Shown here: piece by piece, positions 55,505-64,000 of the stretch
Numbering within the stretch: position 1 is the stretch's first letter
How the letters are laid out: every line of letters starts with the position of its first letter
Assembly (NCBI GenBank): GCA_012064385.1
Contig: QRDG01001725.1
Span: forward strand, 434,001-498,000
Length of the DNA stretch: 64,000 nt
Reading direction: 5' to 3'
From: Puccinellia tenuiflora
Lineage: Eukaryota > Streptophyta > Magnoliopsida > Poales > Poaceae
Notes under the pieces: generated by a model
Database searches by the model: none
What the model saw: only the letters and a program-made list of their open reading frames with translations
Told to the model about the DNA's origin: nothing
Translations under genes and position numbers: made by a program

Positions 55505-55969
55505 CTTGCCGAGGATTTCTCCGTCGGATTTGGGACTGGGGTTTCGTGGAGAAGAAGAAGATCGGGGTAGGTGAGAATCAGAGGAGGAAGGATCCAGTTT
55601 CTATTACTCTTCGATAAAACACTCGCTACAACTCGACTCGGCTTATAACAGCGCCAACCACACGCACACGCCACGACAGCTGGCTAGACCCGGCCCAAGG
55701 CCCACACCCACTCTGGCTCAGACGGCCCAAACCCACTAGTTTGAATTACTGCGACTCTCCAGTTGGCGCCTTCTTCAGTTTACGCTTCCCAGGTACTACA
55801 GCGCCCATCTTCAGAGTCACAGCTGTGACACAACTAGCTCCCCGGCGGAACCGGGAACCAGCTTTCGTCGACGCTGACGCAACGGACATGTATCCGGAGG
55901 AGGAGGACGCGCCGGAGACTGATCTGGAGGGTCCAAGAAGATTTCGGGGCCTGGCATTTTGAAAGAACA
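55505..55969. other. Unassigned sequence between the Tekay LTR and the LINE fragment
   Basis: It contains GAGAAGAAGAAGATCGGGG and CACACGCACACGCCACGACAG phrases of the sort found in Copia-type LTRs, but no ends or duplication could be defined. A short frame at 55741-55962 encodes an acidic stretch of no known family. Confidence 0.35.
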
Positions 55970-56318
55970 GAGATGTTCTCTGTCCGATTAGCGTATAGAT
56001 GTTGGGCGTTATTTGATGATGAACTAGTTGAACATCTGTCGGCTCACAATACGACGGATGCCAAGCAGTGGATTTTTCACCTGATTAAGACACTCCCTCG
56101 TGAGGTTTTCAGCAAGGTTTTGGTGGTAATGTGGGCGATCTGGACAGCGAGAAGGAAGGCGATACACGAGGGTCTGTTTGAGAGTCCTCTGTCTATATTC
56201 AGTTTGGTCAGCAGTTACCTGGACGAGCTGAGGTCAGCGCTGCACGGACCTACTCAGATCAAGGGAGGGTTGCCTGAAGATCAATGTGGATGGAGCTCAA
56301 GCAAAACTGAACTCTAGA
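55970..56318 (+). pseudogene. LINE-type pol remnant (3' end of ORF2)
   Basis: The 114-codon frame encodes MFSVRLAYRCW, then VVMWAIWTARRKAIHEGLFE and LVSSYLDELRSAL. This pattern follows the zinc-binding region of plant LINE reverse transcriptases, in the inter-domain segment before RNase H. Upstream RT and downstream RNase H are absent, and no poly(A) or duplication is seen. A low-copy RNase-H-like host gene fragment is the alternative. Confidence 0.55.
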
Positions 56319-57035
56319 GCATGGGCATTAATCTGGAGTGTATATAGTCCAGAGATACATGGTCAGATAAGATTGACTTACTAAGTCTATACGATAAAAT
56401 ACTACTTACGGAGTACGTACACGTCAAGGATATAGTACAAAGCTATGTCATCTGGGGGAGATACGCAATTCACACTCGAAACATCATATTCACAGCAGAT
56501 GAAGGTCCAAACCGAACACAGATGAGAAATGTCGTTGATTTACGGATATATTATAATGGCATGCTAGCCTTTTGCAAATCAAGCTTCCACTCTAATGTGA
56601 CAAGACACAGGAGCATACTCCAAAATATAAGATGGAATCTTCCCCGAAGATAGAAAAGTAAGAAGCATTTCCCACTAGACTCGTTCTGGAAGAAACATGT
56701 GAATGACAAAATGAAACAAACGCACTAAGTAAGCACTACGACACACTCCGCCAATCATGGCAATGGTGCAAAGAAATTTTGAGAGGTTCACTTTCATTTC
56801 TAACAGCATTCTATGTACAAAATTCTATAGAAGAGTTGAGGACATATGTACAATTCACGAGGGATAGCTCTGGCACCAAAATTCTTCATCCTATGGAAGC
56901 GATGTAAATAAAACAAGAAAAATGCAAATCTCAATTAGTTCAGTCAACGTGTCATCATGTAACTTCTCGTTCCTCTATGTGAGTAACCACCAATCTGCTC
57001 CTATCACTTGCTGGAAAACCTCAGCAATTATTCTT
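56319..57035 (-). other. Probable 3' UTR and downstream flank of the phosphatase gene
   Basis: AT-rich sequence directly downstream of the minus-strand stop at 57036. No other gene is seen. Confidence 0.5.
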
Positions 57036-59909
57036 TTAGTTGCCAAACTTCTTGGCAATTATGGGTCGGACATCATCCGCAACAGCAAGAGTCTCTAGGA
57101 ATGGAATCAGCTGAGGTAACCCCTCGTCCAAGGGGTTGTTGTACCAGCTCTCTATGGGTATACCATTATTCACTTGCAAGTGGAAAACCTGTATAAAGAA
57201 CGGAATAAGTATTCAGACAAGTCATCAACTATTCTGACATTATAAGAAATTCATGAGAATAGCATTTGAAGGGAAATGTAACAGCGATCAGTCGAAGCTT
57301 CCAAACAGAGACGTTGGTTAAGAGCACTTAGTGTGAGACACTAACTATTTTTGTACAACTGTGGCAGTACTACTAGTGAGAAGTGCCAAATAATTTATCC
57401 TAGCAATTTACCTGCGGAGTGTTGTCAATTATGGCAACCTTTGCAAGGTCAACTCCAACAACGGTCAGATCTTTTGTGTAGCCACTTTCCGTAAATACGC
57501 ATGACTCACGGAAGAGACGCTTAGAGAATAATGTCTTCTCTGGATCGAGCCTATCAAGCAGTTGATCTGCATAAACACTTTGGCTGGCTGTGAATATAAC
57601 AACGTCAAACATCTCAGCCATCTTCTGGAGGAACATATGCAGATGTGGTCTCTTTCTCACATATACCACATGTTCTTTCATATCGAAGAACACAGGAAAA
57701 GTAAAATCAGCATCATCACAGTGCTCCATAGTTGAATGAACAAGGGTTTCTGCAGAGGAAGAAGAAACAATACGTTAGTCTCGATTGCAACCAACAAGTT
57801 AACAGAGAATGTAATAACGATCATGCTAACAACATACCATCCAAATCAAGCACAAGAGTGACCTTCCTTGTCGCTTGCTCTTTAGATAAACAAGCAGCAT
57901 CCGAACTCAACTCGGTATAATCGATAAGATCAGGCACATTCTCCTCATCCACATATGGATTAAGCCACTCTAAAACCTCAGAATTACTAAAGCACTCCCC
58001 ACCAGTGTTATTAAAGCACATATCTCCGGGTGATGGGCATGGTTCATTGCCAATACCGGCTTCCATATTGCTCTCATTAAGTGGGAACATTCCGCATATG
58101 CCGCTCATGTCTATCAATGAATCAATGGATATAAATTCATCACATAATGCACTGTAGCTAGCCAGGAGACCACTTGGAGCATCAAATAAGAAAGGGAAAG
58201 CCTCATCAGGATTATAAATGTCTAACAGGCTGCAATCCTGGTTTGAGCCCAGGATTCCTTCATGATCATTAACAGCACAATTATCTTGTGCTGCATAATT
58301 TATATCATCTGCCAACTCTACAAATGAAAAAAATGAAAATTAATCCACATGCATAGGTTAAACCTTGCCCTTGAACATACCAAATGTATTTAATGGCTGT
58401 GTTTTGTATGTACAGAAAAATAGAGATTGGCCATGAACAAAAACAAAACCTAGATGAATCTGATTACATGCAAACTGCTGGAGGGGTATGGTTTATTCCT
58501 TACCTTTATCAACATTGGTCACTACATTTAACTGAGATTTGCTGCCATCATTATCAGATAAGGAATCATATTCCAAATTTGGTGAAACGACAGCTTCAGA
58601 TATTAAATCCTGTAAAATCAATAGGAACACCTTAGGTTGCAGGGTTTTTTCAAGATAATAGAAAAAAGTGATGCTGGCATATAGTGTCGGGAGTACAAAA
58701 AGAAACTAAGCATGAGAAAAGACAAACTGGAAATCAATAATGATAACTTACTGAAAGCAATCATGCAAACATATTTACCAGAAAATAAAGAGAAATTTAA
58801 ACATCTAATTAAGGTAGTCACACAATCATCATGACAACAAATTACAAAAGCATCAGCAATGCAAATTAACATCAAAAGGACATCCATCTAACCAGCACCT
58901 AACAGTGACCTGAGTGGCACTATTACAAAACTAAGGAAGCAATGTGATCCTTTGGCAACTGAAATACAAGAGGCCCTGAATGGGAAGTATTGAAGTCAAA
59001 TGACTAAGCACAAGGGTAAGTGCACATTTTTTTAAATCATGCTTAATACGAGATCAGATGATGCTGCGAACCTTGAGCACAGCAATAGATGTTCCTCCAA
59101 GTACAGCATGCAGGCCAGAAGCTTCCATGATCCTTGTATCCTGGACAGCTAGCTCAGTTGTCGGCTCATGCTCTGAGAAAAGGAGACTGTCAATCCATAT
59201 GAAATATACACAGGTTTACTAACCATTATTCTGCTCCGTTAAACAAATAATGTGTGTAAAACCAACTAATCAATGACAAGACACATAAACTACTCATTGT
59301 CGACTTTATGAGATCCTCTAGCTATATATTGTATGGCAACAAAAGATACTCCCTCCATTTCTGACACCATAAATTTTCTCTAAACACTTGTCACCTTGCT
59401 AATCTCAAGGTTAATTTCCCCAAATACCCCCATTAACCCCCCTTCATGTTACACCTGACGTTCATGTCTGTGATGTGCATATTTGGTCCAATTTTACTGT
59501 AGGCATACCTTGGTATGCTCCATTTGGTCATAAGTGCCACGTATTTAGAAACAGGAGTACCTCCTGAATACATATACCGCTAAGGATCAGGCATCAAAGA
59601 GAACTAAGAACAAACAGCAGAGCTAATTTGACAGGATTCTGATTTCAAACTTCTGGCAAAATCTACGTTCGATATACTTCATTCGTTAGAGAGCAAGAAA
59701 CCTATTCCATGCACAGCAGTCACCTCATAGAGCACACATGGGAGTCACTTACCATCCTGAGGACCTTTATAAGACGAGTTCAACAGAGCTGCCTGCTCTA
59801 ACTCATCAACATGAAAATGCGAGATTTTCATAGATTTCATGGACTTGGTGTCAAACTCATTCCCAAAAACGTCCTCATCAAACTTTCTCTTCATCCTCAG
59901 TGCTGGCAT
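57036..59909 (-). CDS. CTDSPL2-like: SCP1/CTDSPL2-like FCP1-domain protein phosphatase
   Basis: Six coding exons on the minus strand: 59909-59753, 59172-59072, 58609-58504, 58317-57838, 57749-57412 and 57188-57036. They total 1335 bp (444 residues plus stop) and all phases agree. The N-terminal ~290 residues are acidic and unstructured. The catalytic FCP1/NLI-interacting domain follows, with the DxDx(T/V) motif LDLDETLVHST split by an intron after DLD-G/E. The domain continues with YVRKRPHLHMFLQ, VVIFTASQSVYADQLLD, LFRESCVFTESGYTKDL, AIIDNTPQ and GIPIESWYNNPLDEGL. These enzymes remove phosphate from serine in the RNA polymerase II C-terminal domain or related targets, using the first Asp as nucleophile. 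The gene looks intact. Its leader begins at about 62100 with a ~2 kb intron. Confidence 0.94.
59349..59557. mobile_element. Diverged Stowaway-like MITE in a phosphatase-gene intron
   Basis: Begins TACTCCCTCCATTTCTGA and ends TTTAGAAACAGGAGTA, with TA at both borders (59347-59348 and 59558-59559). The arms are imperfect. It lies in the intron between the first and second coding exons. Confidence 0.55.
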
Positions 59910-62110
59910 CTTGATCAGCTTTGGAGTTCAAAACTGTTTGCACATCCATTACAAGAGTTAGAAAATGTGACTTCCAAAAAGGGGAAGAGAACATTGAGGC
60001 CTAACATATAAAAATATACATGGAAAGAAACCATTACGATTTAACGAATATATGCCATGCTGAGATGTAATTTTGTTCTGTATACGAATTAAAGCTTTGA
60101 CCTACCCCTGCCGGGTTACTCAAAAAAGGGGAAAACACTTTCACCTGTCACTATTCAGCATGGATCACTGAGTGTGCTGATATTAAACAAAACCCTAAAC
60201 CCACAACGACTTTGCAAAATAAGAAAAAATATCAATACCATGCTTCTCTGGTAACTAACATGCAAACCTAGTAATGAACAGACCACTTTGGGTACAAAGA
60301 AGGTTGGTCTGAAGTTACTTGAAAGTGCCAATCTAGATAGTTTCACAGCACTAATGCATGGGCAGCACCAGTATTCATCATGGAGCGCACAGTGACCCAA
60401 GCATCATAGACATGGACGTCCAACACGAAGTATTAGTGAACATACAGTGTTGTGAAACTATGCAGTGTTCAGTGGTATCGGCCATAGAGATTAGCTCGTT
60501 CACGCTCATGTAAAAGCAACCATGCCACGGTGTCTATTTTCAAGCTAATATTGTGAACCACTCCCACTCTCCTTGCTTACCCTCCTAGTCTATACAAACA
60601 GAGTAATGGCGACAAGCTGTGTGCAACAAACAAGTGTCCTACGCGTCCGACCACGATTTTCTGTGCAACCATGCGAGACTACTCAATAACCAGTGTACAT
60701 CTAATGCATAGTGCAATTCTTCCCACACCCTAATACCCACAACGTTGTACAATACTGCTTGGGCCATTCTGAACTGGGTCAAACTCGTGAAGGAATATAA
60801 TATAACCTAAACCTCGAAAGTCCTGCCGTTGGGGAAAAAGTCTTAACTGTCTCGGTCAGTTTGCGCTCTTAATCACATGTTCCCACAAGTGCTCCTTTGC
60901 TTATGCAAAAGCAGTATCCTTTTACCGGCAAAGCAGGGGAACCGTTGAAATGGTTAAGTAAGCATATTCTGTTTCTTCAATTGTAGAAGCAAACACACAA
61001 ACCTAGACGTATAACATACTAAACATATTTTAACAATTACTAGTGTTGTGAAGCATCAAAGATTAGCAATAAAAGTTGCATCTAAGCTGCAAGCTAGAGT
61101 AAGAGATTTCAGTACAAAATCATTTCCGTTACTAAAATACTAGAGCAAAGAAATAACTTAGATGCTAGATCGACAGAAAACCCTCTCTGTAGAAACAACG
61201 AACGGCATCAAATACCTACAAATTCCATGCAAGAAAGAAACGACATGGTAAGATCGCATAAAGCCAAAACGAGAACCCAAACCCTAAAGGGGAAAAGTAA
61301 ATAAATTTACACGGGAGAAACTATTTCGACTAAATTATTCCTTTCGAATGGATGTTATGTTCCCATCAAATTATCACAAAATCGACTAACAAAAGAAATT
61401 CCAACAAACAAACCCTAAAAGTACTCAATCGCCGATGTGCACTAGAACCACATAAGTTCTCGAGTCGACATAGAGATTTAGCTAGAAATAACACGCCCGG
61501 TGCGATTCCGTCAGGAAACTAACAAAGCAGGCAAGGCCAAGCCAAGCAACGCAAAGCAAGCAAAATTCAACCCCGAGGGAGAAAAATAGGAATCCCCATC
61601 TTAAGATGGAAGGAGAAAACGAGCATAGCGACCTCTAATAACCTAGCGAGCTCCGGAAGAACCAAAACCTCCTACGTTCCCAATCAGATTCACCACCCCG
61701 AACTTAAAATTCCCCCCTTTTTTTCCGAAAATATCCCCCCAAAACCCAAACCCCGCAGCCAGGACAAGGGAATCCTCGCGGCATCCGGCTAAAATCTCGA
61801 GAAGCAGCCCCAGTACGCCAGACCCAAACGAATTCTAACGAATCGAGCAGAGCTGCTAGCATCTCTAACCAACAAGCTATAACAAATCCAGGCATGGAAT
61901 TCCAGGAAGGGGGCTCGAAGCTTACCGAGATGATACAGCCGCGGGCCGGTGGTGTCTCTCGCGCCTCTCCCTCTCCCTCTACCTCGACGGGGGGAGGAGA
62001 GAGGAGGGGGAGGAAGCTGGCCCGCGCGCCGGGGCAGAGGAAGACGCAGCGGAATCACAAGAGGGGAAGAAAGAAGGGGAGAATTATGAGGTCCTCGGTC
62101 TCGAATTTGG
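59910..62110 (-). promoter_or_regulatory. Leader of the phosphatase gene: 5' UTR exons and 2 kb intron
   Basis: A short untranslated piece (59933-59910) precedes the ATG after an acceptor TGCAAACAG. The upstream leader exon is GC-rich and ends at 61926 with the donor ATCTCG/GTAAGC, so the leader intron spans about 61925-59934. The transcription start is probably near 62100, where CT-rich sequence (CCCTTCTTTCTTCCCCTC on the minus strand) begins. No TATA box is singled out. Long leader introns of this kind often enhance expression in grasses. Confidence 0.65.
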
Positions 62111-62697
62111 TATGGTAGTAGAGAGAGCAATAGCGTCCTTCTCCACTCGTCTTCGACGGAATCACTGATCGGTGGACCTACTATACTCTCCGGGCCCACA
62201 TGTCATGGTGACGGGTGCGGCGGTGGCTTGCCGTGTGGGGATTTCCGAATTGGTCGCCTTCGTACGTGCCACACTTTGCTACCTGCGATAGGCTGCGGGA
62301 GTATTTGGGTTTGGAGCAACTGACGTGTGGGACCATGGCGATGTCGGCTCGGGGTGTCAGTGAGGAGGGCGTGGGTGTACGCTGTGTGGGTGGGATTACG
62401 GCGGTCTGAGAGAGAGCTTGCGGCTTGGAGTGGGCTTGTCAGGGCCGACATGTCAGAGAGGGTACGCGGGAGGGGTTGCGTGTCGGGGTTGGTGGGGAAG
62501 GGTCAAAGCCGGGAGGGCACGCGGACGGATGAGATGAAGGGCTGTGGGTGCAGCGGAGTGATCTGAACCGTTGGTGCCCAGGTGACTGCGGTCTGCGTCA
62601 TCGTTCGTCTCAACCATCACGTCACCGGCGAGGAAAGATAGGCGGTGCGCTGGCCACCCTCGCAGTCTTGCACTAGTGTTTTCCGCCCTGTCGTGAG
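62111..62697. other. Upstream region of the phosphatase gene, no gene seen
   Basis: GC-rich sequence with repeated GTGGG/GTGTCGG phrases and only short, unrecognised open frames. It probably contains the gene's promoter. Confidence 0.45.
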
Positions 62698-62878
62698 CAA
62701 TGAAAAAAATAGGGCGCTATAGAAATATAGCGCCGGCCTAAAAATATGCTATTAACGTGCTATATCGTGTTATAGCGTTCTATTTTTATTATAGCGTACA
62801 CAATTTTTATAGCGAGACAATTCTCAAAACGCTATATCGTGCTAATAGCGGCGATATAGCGCGCTATTTTTTTCATTG
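62698..62878. mobile_element. hAT-type MITE, TSD GTCGTGAG
   Basis: A 181 bp element with terminal inverted repeats CAATGAAAAAAATAG … CTATTTTTTTCATTG (perfect over 15 bp). A perfect 8 bp duplication GTCGTGAG flanks it at 62690-62697 and 62879-62886. Inside, the heptamer TATAGCG/CGCTATA recurs many times in both orientations, so the strand can fold into a long hairpin. The 8 bp duplication indicates hAT-type mobilisation. Confidence 0.92.
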
Positions 62879-63027
62879 GTCGTGAGTCGACAAACGCCCC
62901 TGGAAAATGTGTTACACTATGCACTTGCTATGTCCTGAGTCCTGACACAGCTATGAACTCGTTGATTTCAAACATGATACGTTGATTTGAAACTTAATAA
63001 AATATAAAAAGAAAAAGGAAAGAGGCC

Positions 63028-63411
63028 TAACTATAGCTCGTTTTTTTCAAAATTCAAAATCGGTCCTTTCTAGTTTCCAAAAATCGAGACAAGAAATTCC
63101 AGATGTACATAATATCTAGATCTACAAGCGTGCAAAATTTCAACTCAAAATTCGTTATATTTTGGGCTACATAAAAAAGATAAACGGGTAAATTTTCTAT
63201 TTTTTGAACAATATTGTTCACCGTCCAGATCCACCCATTTGTCTTTTTTGTCCTGTCCACAATACAACAAATTTAGAGTTGAAACTTTACTTGTAGATCT
63301 TATCACTATCTACGTCTCGAATTTTTTCCCCGATTTATTGAAACATAATAATGCAAATATAGAATTTTTCAAAAAACAATCTACATGAAGCTCGGGCTCC
63401 AAAACACCTCA
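63028..63411. mobile_element. Small inverted-end element related to 19552-19930
   Basis: The right end TTTTTCAAAAAACAATCTAC, then ATGAAGCTCGGGCTCCAAAAC, is the inverse of the left end of the element at 19552 (GTTTTGGAGCACGGGCTCC…). The left end AGCTCGTTTTTTTCAAAATT fits as the opposite arm. AT-rich, no coding capacity, no duplication identified. Confidence 0.45.
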
Positions 63412-63824
63412 CTCGAAGGCGAAGGGAGTTTTTGGTCCGGCGTATGGTAGCGGTACCGGCCACCACCGAGTCCATGTCGCCGACGTATCACGGCGGCACT
63501 AAGACGCCCGCGAACAAGTTCGTGATTATGATTACATCCACGACCATGGTGCATACAAGCGAATTTCTTCTTCTTTCATGCCGACGGAATTTGCTCACGG
63601 GAGAGTTTCACCCCTGCTCGTTCCTGGCTTGTTTCCTTTTGTCTCCCGTCCGTCATGGAGACGAAACAAACTCGTGTTGTATTACTTTCGTGAGAACGTA
63701 GCCTGCTTCTTGTTGTTGTTTATATGTGCCGACTCGTTAAAGTCCTCGGTGTCCTTAGCCGGTTGACATACATGAATTGGCCACGTTTGACGCGAGAAAC
63801 AATTGGGTTGCTTTGTGTTGGTCA
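63412..63824. other. Short intergenic stretch, no supported gene
   Basis: Open frames at 63432-63701 and 63578-63766 lack recognisable domains and are not supported by splice or context evidence. Confidence 0.4.
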
Positions 63825-63999
63825 CAGTGGCGTAGCCACACTATAGCTGTGTAGTCAAATGACTACACAGCATTTTAGCAAATTCTTCACATATAGGATA
63901 AAAATCATGTAAAAAATAAAAAAAAATCATACAAATACATGTATTTGACATCACAAGTTTAAATTGACATCACAACTTTGTACTTCTGGCTCCGCTGTG
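63825..63999. mobile_element. hAT-like MITE at the right edge
   Basis: Begins CAGTGGCGTAGCCA and ends TGGCTCCGCTGTG, the common CAGTGGCGGAGCCA-type hAT termini with some decay. Just inside the left end a perfect 12 bp stem (63846-63857 and 63860-63871, GCTGTGTAGTCA and its inverse) has a 2 bp loop. The right target duplication lies beyond the window. Confidence 0.65.
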
Positions 64000-64000
64000 T

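Noticed and set aside
55505..55800. Copia LTR fragment
   Set aside because: Phrases are reminiscent of Copia LTRs but no TG…CA ends or duplication could be located.
63432..63766. Two short plus-strand ORFs near the right end
   Set aside because: No domain, no splice support, and they overlap each other in different frames.

Overview
The window is plant nuclear DNA, most likely from a Triticeae grass (wheat, barley, rye or goatgrass group). The basis is multi-kilobase nested LTR retrotransposons of the Athila, Tat and Tekay lineages, CACTA elements with TTTAGTACCGGTTG-type subterminal repeats, Stowaway and hAT MITEs, and two ordinary intron-containing plant genes. The species cannot be fixed from the sequence. 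Nothing bacterial, organellar or CRISPR-like is present.

Layout. 1-2918: truncated Athila-type Gypsy element on the minus strand (protease, gag, PBS, part of its LTR). 2919-16682: Tat-lineage Gypsy element with both LTRs, decayed gag-pol on the plus strand, an antisense gene region on the minus strand, and a CACTA end inserted into it that stops at a single N (11402). 16683-21033: AT-rich sequence with a duplicated minisatellite, a 26-base C tract and a small inverted-end element. 21034-24300: intact six-exon gene for an XS/XH protein of the FDM/IDN2 family of RNA-directed DNA methylation. 25755-28063: non-autonomous Mutator-type element holding a poly(A) retroposon. 28080-31037: GC-rich then AT-rich sequence without a recognisable gene. 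31038-40445: 3' end of another Athila-type element, broken by four solo LTRs, one of them nested in another. 40623-41676: coding exons of an unidentified gene cut by a CACTA element. 41677-43115: CACTA derivative with a Ulp1-protease remnant. 43250-55504: Tekay-type (chromodomain) Gypsy element lacking its 5' half; its LTR holds a complete 5.4 kb Mutator-like element (49744-55138) with a FAR1-like transposase pseudogene and a second, convergent GRF-zinc-finger/transmembrane ORF. 55970-56318: LINE fragment. 57036-62100: intact CTD-phosphatase-like gene with a 2 kb intron in its leader. 62698-64000: a hAT MITE, another small inverted-end element and a hAT-like end.

Only two genes look functional: the FDM/IDN2-like gene (629 codons over six exons) and the SCP/CTDSPL2-like phosphatase gene (444 codons over six coding exons). 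In both, the exon lengths sum to an exact multiple of three and all reading frames join. Almost everything else is mobile DNA with stops and frameshifts, several of them consistent with CGA-to-TGA or CAG-to-TAG decay. Target-site duplications read directly from the sequence date many insertions relative to one another. The most unusual item is the Mutator-like element with its second, GRF-type gene.
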